A DNA stretch of 64,000 nucleotides from Mucilaginibacter defluvii (GCF_039543225.1 NZ_BAABJI010000001.1:1019193-1083192), one strand, 5' to 3'; shown: positions 18,223 through 27,540, counted from the stretch's first letter. Notes: generated by a model not told the origin, from the letters alone. A program made the numbers and translations.

Positions 18223-19722
18223 TTAATTTATGTACTGTTTCAATTCGTCCGCTATCTTCCTGTCGTTTGCCAGGCGCGGCACTTTATTCTGGCCGCCCAA
18301 TTTACCCTGCGACCGCATATAATTTATAAAAGTATCCTTTTTTACACTATTGACTATCAAGGGCTGTAAAATGTTACCCTCAATCAGGTCAAAATAGTAA
18401 ATATTTTTCTTTTGCAGGGCTTTATCAACCTTAAGGGCAAAAGCTTTTAGGTCGGCAGGTTCTTTGCCGAACTCCACAAACCATTCATGGTAAGGGAGTT
18501 GCCCGGCTTCTGGCGTTACCTGCGGCGCTACGGTAAATTCCACCACATCCAATCCTTCTTCTTTAGCTACGCTCATCAGCGCATGTTCCACTTCTTCACC
18601 AATAACGTGCTCGCCAAAGGCGGATATGTAGTGTTTAATACGCCCACTTACAATGATCTTATACGGATCCTTAGAGATAAACTTAATTGTATCGCCAATG
18701 CTGTAACCCCAAAGGCCGGCATTGGTATTAAGTATAAGCGCGTAATTCTTATCCAGTTCTACATCTGCTAAGCTGATACGGGTAGGGTTATCGTTAAAAT
18801 ATTCATCCGCCGGAATAAACTCATAAAACATGCCCAGGTCAACCTGTAAAAGCAATCCGCGTTCTTTTTGCGAATCCTGGAAGGCAATAAATCCCTCTGA
18901 TGCCGGGTAGGTTTCAATTGTATCAATCGCGAAGCCAATGCTTTCTTCTATACGGGCACGGTAGGGCTCGTAGTTTACACCGCCATATACGTATAGTTTA
19001 AAATTCGGGAAAATATCCTTTATCTTTTTGCCCCCATGCTTGGCGGATAGCCGGTCGAAATACATCTGGCACCAGGGTGGTATGCCCGATATCAGGCGCA
19101 TATCCGCCTGGCTGGTTTCCTCCACAATGGCGTCTACCTTTTGCTCCCAATCTTCAATACAATTTACCTGGTAACTTGGCAACCGGTTTTTTTGCAGATA
19201 GCCCGGTACATGGTGCGCTACAATGCCTGACAGGCGCCCAACAGGTACACCGTTTTTTTCGGCCAGCTCAGGGCTGCCCTGTAAAAATATCATTTTGCCA
19301 TCCACAAACTCAGCGCGGCCGGTTTCGTGAATATAGCTGAGCAACGCGTTGCGGGCTGCCTTTATATGCCCCGGCATGCTTTCCTTTGACAAGGGGATAT
19401 ATTTTACGCCCGATGTAGTGCCCGAGGTTTTGGTGAGATACAAGGGTTTGCCCGGCCAGGTAATATTAGCCTCGCCGGCAACAATACGTTCAATATAGGG
19501 GCGAAGCTCCTCGTAATCGCGTACGGGTACCAGGCGTTTAAAATCTTCATAAGTACGTATCTGGCTAAAGTTATGCGCCTTGCCAAATTCGGTATCCCTG
19601 GCTTGTGCTATAAGCTCAAGAAATGTTTTTTGTTGTAGCGCCACCGCGTTTTTACGCTGTTTATTAAGCTGGCGGTTAACGTAGGCGGCAAATATTTTAC
19701 TTAGTGAGGCTTTTAAACCCAT
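18223..19722 (-). CDS. GH3-family acyl-adenylating enzyme
   Basis: A 499-residue member of the plant-type GH3 family within the ANL adenylating fold (not glycoside hydrolase family 3). ATP motifs are visible: LTKTSGTTSGVKYIP (motif 1), YPASEGFIAFQ (motif 2) and YSIGDTIKFIS (motif 3). Plant members join amino acids to jasmonate or auxin by adenylation; bacterial substrates are largely unknown. It starts 3 bases after the stop of a six-helix membrane protein and precedes dxr by 34 bases, so the genes are probably co-transcribed. Confidence 0.9.
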   Translation of the reverse strand: MGLKASLSKIFAAYVNRQLNKQRKNAVALQQKTFLELIAQARDTEFGKAHNFSQIRTYEDFKRLVPVRDYEELRPYIERIVAGEANITWPGKPLYLTKTSGTTSGVKYIPLSKESMPGHIKAARNALLSYIHETGRAEFVDGKMIFLQGSPELAEKNGVPVGRLSGIVAHHVPGYLQKNRLPSYQVNCIEDWEQKVDAIVEETSQADMRLISGIPPWCQMYFDRLSAKHGGKKIKDIFPNFKLYVYGGVNYEPYRARIEESIGFAIDTIETYPASEGFIAFQDSQKERGLLLQVDLGMFYEFIPADEYFNDNPTRISLADVELDKNYALILNTNAGLWGYSIGDTIKFISKDPYKIIVSGRIKHYISAFGEHVIGEEVEHALMSVAKEEGLDVVEFTVAPQVTPEAGQLPYHEWFVEFGKEPADLKAFALKVDKALQKKNIYYFDLIEGNILQPLIVNSVKKDTFINYMRSQGKLGGQNKVPRLANDRKIADELKQYIN

Positions 19723-19725
19723 AGC

Positions 19726-20454
19726 TTAGTCGGTTTCGGCAACGCTGTCGTCAACATCCATATGGCTGTATACCAGCTTGCGGTAGGTAACGGCCAGTAC
19801 AATGTTTACAAAAGGGTAGGTAAACAGTATTGCAATTGAAATAATTGGGTAAAAGTTTGACAGCGCAATGGGCAAGGCGATAAGCAATAAAATTATACCT
19901 AATATGCTTATAATTTTAAGCAGATAGCCTTTAGTAAGCGCAAAGCTTTGTTTTAACGATTCAAATGGCCCTGAATGGTCATCCACAATAAAGGTATTGA
20001 AAAACATGATGCGAAAAGCTAAGTATAGCCCGACTATGGTACTGATTATCATCACCAGGTTTTGTAAATCTTCATACGGTTCGAGCATGTTAACGCCGAT
20101 GTTATAATTGGTAACAATAAATGCCAGCAAAAATACTACAGCCAGGTAGCTTAACACCATTTTTATAGTGGGAATGATCTGCGAGAACTCAAATTCATAA
20201 TATTCGCTATCTATCACCGTAAATATCAATTTATACAAACCCAATGTGGAGTAGGCCTGAATAAACAGCATGATGAACGAGAATATCATGGTCGATGTAA
20301 AATCGTCCGGCGAAAAGGTAAATGCCAGCGCAACAGAAAGTATACCTAACAACAAAAAGGTAACAGCCGAATAAACAATGATAGTTACAAAGTTACCCTT
20401 TAAAATGTGCCATGAAGTTTTTAAAGTTTCTATAATAGAAAACGGATGGTACAT
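19726..20454 (-). CDS. Polytopic membrane protein, function unknown
   Basis: A 242-residue protein with about six hydrophobic helices (near 22-46, 52-74, 103-126, 137-155, 178-198 and 203-225) and a short acidic tail. There are no enzyme motifs. The FETLKTSWHILKGNFVTII start resembles membrane domains found near glycerophosphodiester phosphodiesterases and other small envelope proteins, but I cannot assign it. It lies between a glycosyltransferase and the GH3-like gene with 3-9 base gaps, which suggests an envelope-related operon. Confidence 0.75.
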   Translation of the reverse strand: MYHPFSIIETLKTSWHILKGNFVTIIVYSAVTFLLLGILSVALAFTFSPDDFTSTMIFSFIMLFIQAYSTLGLYKLIFTVIDSEYYEFEFSQIIPTIKMVLSYLAVVFLLAFIVTNYNIGVNMLEPYEDLQNLVMIISTIVGLYLAFRIMFFNTFIVDDHSGPFESLKQSFALTKGYLLKIISILGIILLLIALPIALSNFYPIISIAILFTYPFVNIVLAVTYRKLVYSHMDVDDSVAETD

Positions 20455-20463
20455 ATACAGATG

Positions 20464-21435
20464 CTAAGCGTTTTTCATGATAACTCGTTTCCAAAAATCC
20501 TGCATAAAGCCAAAGCCATAAGCTACCAGCTGTATAAAGGATGTTATTATGCTCAAAAATGCAATTTTTAGGGATTTATTTTGAGTTAAAGCGTGAAAAA
20601 ATATTAACAATATGTAAACAGCTAATAAAACATTGCAAAGTTGGGCTACAGGCCATTGCAATAAATTAGCTACTAATGTAAAGCCTAGCCCCAGCGTAAA
20701 AACCGCCGGAAAAAAGTGAACCGCTTTTAACTGGTGAGGAAAGAATTTATAAATATTGATACGCGCCCGGCCAAAAAAGTGCAGCTGCTTATAAAATTGT
20801 TTAAAATTGGTGCGCCGCTTATGGTAAACAATGGCATCAGGTATCAGGCCGATTTTAAAACCGGCGGTATGCACGCGGATGCTGTACTCAATATCCTCGC
20901 CGAGGCGCGTGATGATAAAGCCACCTACCTTTTGCCACACCTTGCGCGATAAGCCCATGTTAAAGCTGCGCGGATGAAATTGCCCGCCCATGTTTTTTTT
21001 GTTGCCACGGATGCCGCCGGTGGTAAAAGGCGAGGTCATGGAATAGCTTATGGCTTTTTGAATGGGGGTGAAGGATGTGTGCGCCGCATCAGGCCCGCCA
21101 TACATGTCCAGCCAGTTTACAGTAAGGGAGTTGTTAACCGTTTCCAGGTAATTAGGCGGAATCAGGCAATCCGAATCAAAGATAATGAAGTAGTCGCCTT
21201 TAGCGCGTTCAAAACCAAAGTTGCGTGCAAAGCCCTGGCCCTCATTAGCTTTTACGTAATAGGTTAGATCGAGCTTATCCTGAAAGCTTTTTACGATATC
21301 GGCAGCATCATCTTTTGAACCGTCCTCAATAACCATCACATCAAACTGCTTATAAGTTTGCAGGGTGAGCGTTTCCAGCAGTTCTTTTATCTCCTGCGGG
21401 CGGTTATATAAAGGTATAATGATGGTATAGTGCAT
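20464..21435 (-). CDS. Family 2 glycosyltransferase with C-terminal membrane helices
   Basis: A 323-residue GT-A fold enzyme. The nucleotide-sugar site is shown by IIPLYNRPQEI, VIEDGSKDDA, the acidic FDSDC (DxD-type motif) and the later RLGEDIEYSIR. Two or three hydrophobic helices at the C-terminus (about 235-315) anchor it in the inner membrane. The donor and acceptor are unknown; a role in a surface polysaccharide or glycolipid is likely. It is 63 bases downstream of another family 2 enzyme. Confidence 0.88.
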   Translation of the reverse strand: MHYTIIIPLYNRPQEIKELLETLTLQTYKQFDVMVIEDGSKDDAADIVKSFQDKLDLTYYVKANEGQGFARNFGFERAKGDYFIIFDSDCLIPPNYLETVNNSLTVNWLDMYGGPDAAHTSFTPIQKAISYSMTSPFTTGGIRGNKKNMGGQFHPRSFNMGLSRKVWQKVGGFIITRLGEDIEYSIRVHTAGFKIGLIPDAIVYHKRRTNFKQFYKQLHFFGRARINIYKFFPHQLKAVHFFPAVFTLGLGFTLVANLLQWPVAQLCNVLLAVYILLIFFHALTQNKSLKIAFLSIITSFIQLVAYGFGFMQDFWKRVIMKNA

Positions 21436-21498
21436 GCGTCTTATTGGGTATGCTTTCAGGGGTTATGCGCAGATATTATATAAGGTGCAACCAATAAT

Positions 21499-22449
21499 CT
21501 AAACCGTTTCCTCAATCTGGTAATTATTTCTGTCGCTCGAGTTGCGCGAAACCAGTTCGGCCACAAACCCGGTTAAAAACAGTTGGGAGCCCAAAATAAT
21601 GGCTACTAAGGCTATATAAAACAGTGGATTGTCTGTCGTGTCGCGATAATGCTCATTACGGGCAATGTGGTAAAGCTTTTCAAATATGATCCATAATGCC
21701 ATCACCAGGCCCGTGAAAAAACTAAGCACGCCCATAGTTCCAAAAAAGTGCATAGGGCGTTTGCCGAACTTACCTACAAAAAATATCGATAACAGGTCCA
21801 GAAATCCGTTAATGAACCGGCTTAAACCGAATTTTGTTTTGCCGTATTTACGGGCGCGGTGCTCAACCACCTGCTCGCCTATTTTGGTAAAGCCCGCCCA
21901 TTTGGCCAATACGGGTATGTAGCGGTGCATTTCGCCGTAAACCTCAATATTTTTAACTACAGCCTTGCGGTATGCTTTAAGGCCGCAATTAAAATCGTGC
22001 AGGTTATGTATGCCCGACATGCTGCGGGTAGCCGAGTTGAACAGTTTGGTCGGGATAGTTTTGCTCAGCGGATCATATCGCTTGGCTTTCCAGCCGGATA
22101 TCAGGTCATATTCTTCTTCGATAACGCGGCGGTACAGTTCGGGTATTTCGTCGGGGCTATCCTGCAAATCGGCATCCATGGTGATTACCACATTACCTTG
22201 TGCCGCCTCAAAGCCCACATTCAACGCGGCTGATTTACCGTAGTTACGCCTGAACTTTACGCCCCTTAAATGCTGGTTGCCCTGTTTAAGCCGGCAGATC
22301 ATATCCCACGAGCCATCCTTGCTGCCATCATCAACCAGTATCACCTCATAGCTGAATTTATGCTCGTCCATTACCCGTGCTATCCAAGAGGTAAGCTCGG
22401 GCAACGATTCCACTTCATCATATAAAGGTACTACTACTGATATATCCAT
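21499..22449 (-). CDS. DPM/GtrB-like polyprenyl-phosphate glycosyltransferase
   Basis: A 316-residue GT2 enzyme of the polyprenol-phosphate sugar transferase type. The catalytic domain shows VVPLYDEVESLPEL, ILVDDGSKDGSW and the DADLQDSP metal motif. After the domain come HRARKYGKTKFG, typical of this subfamily, and two membrane helices (about 232-257 and 276-300). These enzymes put a sugar on undecaprenyl phosphate for transfer outside the membrane. It is the first gene of the minus-strand envelope run. Confidence 0.9.
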   Translation of the reverse strand: MDISVVVPLYDEVESLPELTSWIARVMDEHKFSYEVILVDDGSKDGSWDMICRLKQGNQHLRGVKFRRNYGKSAALNVGFEAAQGNVVITMDADLQDSPDEIPELYRRVIEEEYDLISGWKAKRYDPLSKTIPTKLFNSATRSMSGIHNLHDFNCGLKAYRKAVVKNIEVYGEMHRYIPVLAKWAGFTKIGEQVVEHRARKYGKTKFGLSRFINGFLDLLSIFFVGKFGKRPMHFFGTMGVLSFFTGLVMALWIIFEKLYHIARNEHYRDTTDNPLFYIALVAIILGSQLFLTGFVAELVSRNSSDRNNYQIEETV

Positions 22450-22551
22450 TTAATAAGCCTTGCTTGCGGCGTTGCAAAAATATAAAAAAAGCGGGAATGG
22501 CATTTAAGGTAATAACTTGGTGCACTAACGTATAAATTAGCATATTTGTGT

Positions 22552-23529
22552 ATGCTTAAAACCTTTCTTACATTTTTGATAGTTATAGTTTTTTTTGATG
22601 CCGCAAATGCTCAATCTCCCGCGCCATTTACTGATACGGTAATTTATTATGCCAAAAGCAGAGAACGGGTAGCATCTGCTAATAATGCATACTACACACA
22701 TAAAATTTTACCTTTAGACCCGGAGAAAAACTTATACCCGGTTGTAGAAACTTACAAGAACGGTAAACTTAAGTTAAAAGCTTATGCCCAAAAGCCGGAT
22801 GGTACTGAGTTTAATGGGAACTATTTCGAGTATTTTGAAAATGGCCGTCGAAAAACAATGGCGACTTATTTAAACGGTAAATCTGTTGGAAGAGAATATA
22901 AGTATTATCCAAATGGACAATTGTACACCATTAAAGAGGTGGATGGTTATGGTTGGCGGATGCTTGAGTGCCATGATACAACAGGGGTAGTTGTTACGAA
23001 GGATGGCGAAGGTACATGGTTAGATTACGATTATGATAATGAACACTTTTATATTTCAGGCCCGGTTAAAAATGGTGATAAAAGCGGAGAGTGGGCTGTT
23101 CAGGTAAATGATGACATTTTGGAAGTTCAAGAATACTCTAATGCCGGATCGTTTATCAAAAGCTATTTTAAAGATAAAAAAGGCCGGGTTGTCGAATGGT
23201 CGGATGATATCGTTCCAGGCCCCGGTTACAGTAGTGTACCTGTTTTCAAAGGTGGGCTGCATGCTTTCGGAAGGTTTTTGGCCAAGAATATAAGATATCC
23301 AGCCCTTGCACGGGAAAAGAATAAGCAGGGACGCGTGTTTATATCCTTTATAGTAACTGAAACAGGTAAGCTAAAAGATATTAAGGTGTTAAAAGGTATT
23401 GGTTTTGGGTGCGACGAGGAGGTGGTTCGCGTCATGAAATTATCACCTGATTGGAAACCTCAATATTTAAATGGTAAACCAGTAAAAGAGCTTTACACTG
23501 TTCCAATAGCTTTCAATTTGGCAAATTGA
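22552..23529 (+). CDS. Exported MORN-like and TonB C-terminal domain protein
   Basis: A 325-residue exported protein. A signal peptide ends near NAQS. The middle (60-130) has MORN-type toxin-like repeats YKNGKLKLKAY, YFEYFENGRRKTMATYLNG and YYPNGQLYTIKE. The last 90 residues form a TonB C-terminal domain (FGRFLAKNIRYPALAREKNKQG through VIVMKLSPDWKP-type end). Lacking a TonB transmembrane anchor and Pro-rich spacer, it is unlikely to power transport; this combination is frequent in Bacteroidota with unknown role. ATG at 22552 is chosen over TTG at 22546. Confidence 0.85.
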   Translation: MLKTFLTFLIVIVFFDAANAQSPAPFTDTVIYYAKSRERVASANNAYYTHKILPLDPEKNLYPVVETYKNGKLKLKAYAQKPDGTEFNGNYFEYFENGRRKTMATYLNGKSVGREYKYYPNGQLYTIKEVDGYGWRMLECHDTTGVVVTKDGEGTWLDYDYDNEHFYISGPVKNGDKSGEWAVQVNDDILEVQEYSNAGSFIKSYFKDKKGRVVEWSDDIVPGPGYSSVPVFKGGLHAFGRFLAKNIRYPALAREKNKQGRVFISFIVTETGKLKDIKVLKGIGFGCDEEVVRVMKLSPDWKPQYLNGKPVKELYTVPIAFNLAN

Positions 23530-23538
23530 TTAAAATAG

Positions 23539-23567
23539 AGGCGCTTAGTGATCACTCAGCGCCTTTT
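23539..23567. terminator. Bidirectional intrinsic terminator
   Basis: AGGCGCTTAGTGATCA and the near-complement ending CAGCGCCT (to 23564) form a 13-bp hairpin with a TTTT tail, between the convergent TonB-C protein and mqo. Confidence 0.85.
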
Positions 23568-23588
23568 CTAATATTTACGCATACTCAA

Positions 23589-25091
23589 CTATAATATCTC
23601 CAGTACTTTCCCCGTACGCTCACGTGTAGCATCGGCCAATTGTTCGTTATTTGAGAGAGACTGCCCGTAGGATGGTATCATCTGCTTAAGCTTAGCCTGC
23701 CACGCGGCTGACCGTGCTTTATCCTTAAAGCAGCGTTCTATCAACTGGATCATGATAGGTACTGAGGTTGACGCGCCCGGCGATGCGCCTAACAAAGCAG
23801 ATATACTGCCATCGGCAGAGGTAACTACTTCGGTACCAAATTCAAGCTTTCCGCCCAGTTTGTCGTCTTTTTTGATGATCTGTACACGCTGGCCGGCAAT
23901 ATCTAATTTCCAGTCGCTTTGTTTGGCTTGCGGGTAATAATCCTGTAAAGCTTTCAGCCTGTCTGCAGGTGATTGCATTACCTGGCCGATCAGGTATTTG
24001 GTCAGCGCCATTTCGTGCAGGCCTACTGATAGCAACGGTTTTATATTATGCAGCTTGATAGATTTAAACAGATCAAGCAGTGAGCCTTTCTTTAAAAAAC
24101 GGGTTGAGAAACCGGCATACGGGCCAAACAGCAATTCACGCTTGCCGTTTACCATGCGGGTGTCCAGGTGAGGTACTGACATTGGCGGCGAACCTACCGA
24201 AGCCTTGCCGTACACTTTGGCATTATGTTGCGCAACAACCTCAGGGTTAGTACATACCAGCCATTGCCCGCTTACCGGGAAACCGCCAAAGCCCTTACTT
24301 TCAGGTATGCCCGATTTTTGCAGCAGGGGCAATGCGCCGCCGCCCGCACCTACAAAAATAAATTTGGCTTCAAGCTTTCGGGTTTTGCCTGTAGAGTTGT
24401 CTTTAATATCTATTTGCCAGTTGTTGTTATCCTTGTTGCGCTTGATATCTTCAACCTCGTGGTTAAGGCTCAGCTTTACGCCGGGCTGGCTTTGCAGCTT
24501 GTTAATAAGCGAGCGTGTAAGCGCGCCAAAGTTAACATCGGTGCCAATATCCATATATGTGGCCGATACCTTTTCGCCTGGCTGGCGGCCATCCATAATT
24601 AATGGGATCCACTGTTTTAGCTGGGCGGCGTCTTCAGCATACAGCATATCTTTAAAAAAGTGATGCTTTACCAGCGCTTGTTGTCTTTTTTTAAGATATT
24701 CTACATTCTCATCGCCCCAAACAAAGCTCATATGGGGTACCTTGGTTATGAATTCTTTTGGCGATGACAGGTAACCCGTTTCAACCAGGTGCGCCCAAAA
24801 CTCCTTGCTAATCTCAAACTGCTCGGCAATTTGTATGGCTTTTTTTATTTCTATTGAACCATCGGGCTTTTGCGGCGTATAGTTAAGCTCGCAAAAAGCG
24901 GAGTGGCCGGTACCCGCGTTGTTCATCGCGTCCGAACTTTCGGCGGCAATAACATCAAGGCGCTCAAATATTTCAATGGTGAGGTCGGGCTGGAGCTCTT
25001 TAAGCATAACCCCTAAGGTGGCGCTCATAATACCCGCGCCTATCAACACCACGTCGGCATAATTGCCCGCAACACTGTTCGTATTGTTCAT
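23589..25091 (-). CDS. mqo: Malate:quinone oxidoreductase
   Basis: A 500-residue FAD enzyme, peripheral on the inner membrane, that oxidises malate to oxaloacetate and passes electrons to quinone. Features are the FAD-binding VLIGAGIMSATLG near residue 17, the MNNAGTGHSAFCELNYTP segment, GAGGGALPLLQKSGIPE and the C-terminal GASPGASTSVPIM. Length is typical. It is single, with a long AT-rich gap to the divergent glnA. It probably serves the TCA cycle in place of or beside a NAD malate dehydrogenase. Confidence 0.96.
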   Translation of the reverse strand: MNNTNSVAGNYADVVLIGAGIMSATLGVMLKELQPDLTIEIFERLDVIAAESSDAMNNAGTGHSAFCELNYTPQKPDGSIEIKKAIQIAEQFEISKEFWAHLVETGYLSSPKEFITKVPHMSFVWGDENVEYLKKRQQALVKHHFFKDMLYAEDAAQLKQWIPLIMDGRQPGEKVSATYMDIGTDVNFGALTRSLINKLQSQPGVKLSLNHEVEDIKRNKDNNNWQIDIKDNSTGKTRKLEAKFIFVGAGGGALPLLQKSGIPESKGFGGFPVSGQWLVCTNPEVVAQHNAKVYGKASVGSPPMSVPHLDTRMVNGKRELLFGPYAGFSTRFLKKGSLLDLFKSIKLHNIKPLLSVGLHEMALTKYLIGQVMQSPADRLKALQDYYPQAKQSDWKLDIAGQRVQIIKKDDKLGGKLEFGTEVVTSADGSISALLGASPGASTSVPIMIQLIERCFKDKARSAAWQAKLKQMIPSYGQSLSNNEQLADATRERTGKVLEIL

Positions 25092-25619
25092 TCTCTGTAC
25101 AAAAGCCCGTTTAAATACAAGGGCACCAAAAATATTAACTGATTAAAACCAAAACGGTTTTTGATTTAAAAATTGTGGCCGGGAGTTTTAATAAGCTTCT
25201 TTCTTGCTCAAACCGCATTCGTAAATCATGGCAATTTTAATAAAAAAATACAATAAAGTGCCGGTTTGTGTTAAAACCCAATCATACAATTACTATAAAT
25301 TTTATATTGATATGATAAAATTACGAAATATGATAAACCGTAGCTGACAGGTATGAGATTGACTTAAATTGACGATTACGTAATTTTTAGATTTTATTGC
25401 GGATGCCAGGTTTTGTTAAACGTTAAAATACTTTTATAGAAATGTCAGTATTTCTTAAATTGAGTTGTATTTGTACGTAATTCTCAAAAAAATGTTAAAT
25501 ATTTTATGAAATTATTATGGATTTTATAAAAATAAATTAAATTCGCCTCAATAATTAGTTGCTATTACAACAAACTGTTATTAAACCCCAACAATTTTTA
25601 AAAAGAAATAAATAAAACA
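25092..25619. other. 528-base AT-rich divergent intergenic region (mqo/glnA)
   Basis: No convincing gene is present. A 40-codon ATG frame at 25229 is AT-rich and lacks any signal. A TAAATTCG at 25537-25544 is close to the -7 consensus and could serve glnA, leaving a leader of about 70 bases. The length suggests regulatory content, but I cannot name a site. Confidence 0.4.
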
Positions 25620-26627
25620 ATGGCAAAACTTGAGTACATCTGGCTTGACGGCTACAAACCAACACAAAGCCTGCGCAGCAAAACAAAAATCGTTAAAAGT
25701 TTTAGCGGTAACGTAGAGGATTTAGATAACTGGAGCTTTGACGGTTCATCAACTGAGCAGGCACCAGGTGGTTCGTCAGATTGTATCTTAAAACCGGTAT
25801 ACGTAGTTCCTGATCCGCAGCGTAAAGATGGTTGGTTGGTAATGTGCGAGGTACTTGATTCAACAGGTAAAGCGCATGAGTCAAACGGCCGTGCTTTGAT
25901 CGAGGATGACGACAATGATTTCTGGTTCGGTTTTGAGCAGGAGTATTTCCTTTGGGATCCAGCAACCAACAAACCGCTTGGTTTCCCTGCAGGTGGTTAC
26001 CCTGGTCCGCAAGGCCCTTACTACTGCTCAGTAGGCGCTAACAACGCTTTCGGTCGCGAAATTGTTGAAGAGCACTTAGACGTATGTTTAGAGGCTGGCT
26101 TAAATGTTGAGGGTATCAACGCTGAGGTTGCTGCCGGACAGTGGGAATTCCAGATATTCGCTAAGGGCGCTAAAGAAGCCGGCGACCAGATCTGGATTGC
26201 GCGTTACCTGCTTGAGCGTATTGGCGAGAAATACGGAGTATCAATTAACTGGCATTGTAAACCGCTTGGTCAGCTTGATTGGAACGGTTCAGGTATGCAC
26301 GCTAACTTCTCAAACACATTATTACGTACCGCTAACAGCAAAGAGAAATTCGAGGCAGTTTGCGAGGCCTTCCGTCCGGCTGTGGCTGAGTGTATCGCCG
26401 TTTACGGTGCCGATAACGATCAGCGCTTAACCGGTAAACACGAAACCGCTTCTATCCACGACTTTAGCTATGGTGTATCTGATCGTGGCGCTTCAATCCG
26501 TATCCCGCTTTACGCAGTTGATCACAACTGGAGTGGTTACCTGGAAGATCGTCGTCCTAACTCAGCTGCCGATCCATACAAAGTAGCTGCGGTTATCATC
26601 AAAACTGTAAAATCAGCTAAGATCTAA
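25620..26627 (+). CDS. glnA: Type II glutamine synthetase
   Basis: A 335-residue eukaryote-type (GSII) glutamine synthetase that makes glutamine from glutamate, ammonia and ATP. It shows WSFDGSSTEQAPGGSSDCIL (beta-grasp), WFGFEQEYF, the GPYYCSVG and EVAAGQWEFQ regions, NGSGMHANFS and the C-terminal DRGASIRIP. GSII is the main form in several Bacteroidota. It is a single gene with a strong terminator. It lacks the adenylylation loop tyrosine of GSI, so regulation is likely transcriptional. Confidence 0.95.
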   Translation: MAKLEYIWLDGYKPTQSLRSKTKIVKSFSGNVEDLDNWSFDGSSTEQAPGGSSDCILKPVYVVPDPQRKDGWLVMCEVLDSTGKAHESNGRALIEDDDNDFWFGFEQEYFLWDPATNKPLGFPAGGYPGPQGPYYCSVGANNAFGREIVEEHLDVCLEAGLNVEGINAEVAAGQWEFQIFAKGAKEAGDQIWIARYLLERIGEKYGVSINWHCKPLGQLDWNGSGMHANFSNTLLRTANSKEKFEAVCEAFRPAVAECIAVYGADNDQRLTGKHETASIHDFSYGVSDRGASIRIPLYAVDHNWSGYLEDRRPNSAADPYKVAAVIIKTVKSAKI

Positions 26628-26653
26628 TCAGGTCAGCTCATTTATATACTTGG

Positions 26654-26687
26654 TCCCCCGGTTTTTAAAAACCGGGGGATTTTTTTT
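26654..26687 (+). terminator. Strong intrinsic terminator of glnA
   Basis: TCCCCCGGTTTTT (26654-26666) and AAAAACCGGGGGA (26667-26679) form a perfect palindrome followed by eight T. Confidence 0.93.
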
Positions 26688-26751
26688 AGCCAACCTATCC
26701 TAAACGGCGAAGCCCTCATAAGCACCGCTAAAAAATAATGATAGTGAATAA

Positions 26752-26770
26752 TCCTCCCCGAGGGGGAGGA
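26752..26770. repeat. GC-rich hairpin, probable dispersed repeat
   Basis: TCCTCCCC and GGGGAGGA pair around GAG. This kind of CCTCCCC hairpin is a recurrent intergenic motif in related genomes, so I treat it as a repeat fragment and not as a terminator; no T tract follows. Confidence 0.5.
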
Positions 26771-26790
26771 CTTTGATAAAATAAGAATGA

Positions 26791-26872
26791 GTCATTGCGA
26801 GGTACGAAGCAATCTCTTGAGGGCAAGAGAGCGTGAAAAGCTTAAAGAGATTGCTTCGTACCTCGCAATGAC
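26791..26872. repeat. REP/MITE-like element with perfect 26-bp inverted arms
   Basis: The arm at 26791-26816 begins GTCATTGCGAGG and ends GCAATCTC; it is matched at all 26 positions by the inverted arm at 26847-26872. The loop is 30 bases. The GTCATTGCGAGG...GAAGCAATCTC core is a familiar dispersed palindrome of Bacteroidota genomes. No transposase is adjacent. Confidence 0.8.
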
Positions 26873-27058
26873 GTAATGAGAATAAGGATGAAAAAAGCAA
26901 AGCACAACCCATAAATATCCTATTTTACCGGCATCAGTAATGCCCGGAGTAGCATAAGCTTTGCCAAAGCATAACCTTTCACCGGGCAGGACGTAGCCGG
27001 CAGCTTTTGCTTCTTTTGTCTGCACAAAAGAAGTTAAGGACAGGTAACAAATGCTGTT
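26873..27058. repeat. Continuation of repeat-rich spacer with 10-bp hairpin
   Basis: The only formal frame here (minus strand, about 26792-27025) runs through the REP element and reads SFVQTKEAKAAGYVLPG-like low-value sequence, so it is not called as a gene. CTTCTTTTGT (27010-27019) and ACAAAAGAAG (27024-27033) form a perfect hairpin around CTGC. The whole stretch looks like a mosaic of intergenic repeats. Confidence 0.5.
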
Positions 27059-27466
27059 TTAAAAAGCCTTATAACCCAAATAATCTCCGCCATCAATAAT
27101 CTTTAACCCATCCACTGGCCAATTGTAGGCATAAACCCAGCAGTTAGTCAAGCCCGAATCAGTTTCAACGGGAGTTAATAATCGTACATATTCATGCGGT
27201 TGAAGGTCGTTTGGGGAGATGCCTTCATACTCATCTAATATGGGCAACACTTCATCGGGCTTATAAATGCTATAAATGCTGCCGTAGACATATCCGCCCG
27301 AATCATCAATAATAGCGCCGGGATATTCACCAACATCATACAAGGTACCCCGTGTGCGGCCTTTGCTTATAAAGGTGCAATGCCTTTGCAGGTATGCGGC
27401 AAACTGGTTATGCTTTACAAGCAGGGTGCCGTAAACAAAAAGCAGGCAGGCGTTATCATTCATCAA
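27059..27466 (-). CDS. Gamma-glutamylcyclotransferase-like protein
   Basis: A 135-residue AIG2/GGCT-fold protein. FVYGTLL at the N-terminus is the substrate-binding signature, and the family acid appears in LDEYEGI. Family members release 5-oxoproline from gamma-glutamyl amines or peptides. It diverges, over 74 bases, from a GSI-like gamma-glutamyl ligase, which supports a link to gamma-glutamyl amides. Two adjacent ATG codons begin the frame. Substrate unknown. Confidence 0.85.
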   Translation of the reverse strand: MMNDNACLLFVYGTLLVKHNQFAAYLQRHCTFISKGRTRGTLYDVGEYPGAIIDDSGGYVYGSIYSIYKPDEVLPILDEYEGISPNDLQPHEYVRLLTPVETDSGLTNCWVYAYNWPVDGLKIIDGGDYLGYKAF

Positions 27467-27527
27467 GCAGCAAAATACCGGTATATAATGGGCTTTGCAA
27501 AAACTTTACTAATTTCACTTTTGGCTA

Positions 27528-27535
27528 TACCTTTG
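27528..27535 (+). promoter_or_regulatory. TACCTTTG -7 element very close to a start codon
   Basis: A full match to TAnnTTTG lies 5 bases before the ATG of the GSI-like gene at 27541. If used, transcription would begin at or near the ATG, giving a leaderless or almost leaderless mRNA. No TTG lies at the normal distance upstream. Confidence 0.45.
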
Positions 27536-27540
27536 CACCC

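Noticed and set aside
18223..19722. Glycoside hydrolase family 3 label for the GH3 protein
   Set aside because: The motifs are those of plant-type acyl-adenylating GH3 proteins; there is no sugar-hydrolase site.
25229..25351. 40-codon ATG frame in the mqo-glnA gap
   Set aside because: AT-driven composition, no promoter or ribosome site, no recognisable motif.
26792..27025. Minus-strand 77-codon frame near the REP element
   Set aside because: It runs through the palindromic repeat, so its sequence is explained by repeats and not by coding.
27394..27540. Upstream extension of the GSI-like frame
   Set aside because: It overlaps the divergent GGCT gene and its promoter; the family N-terminus begins at 27541.
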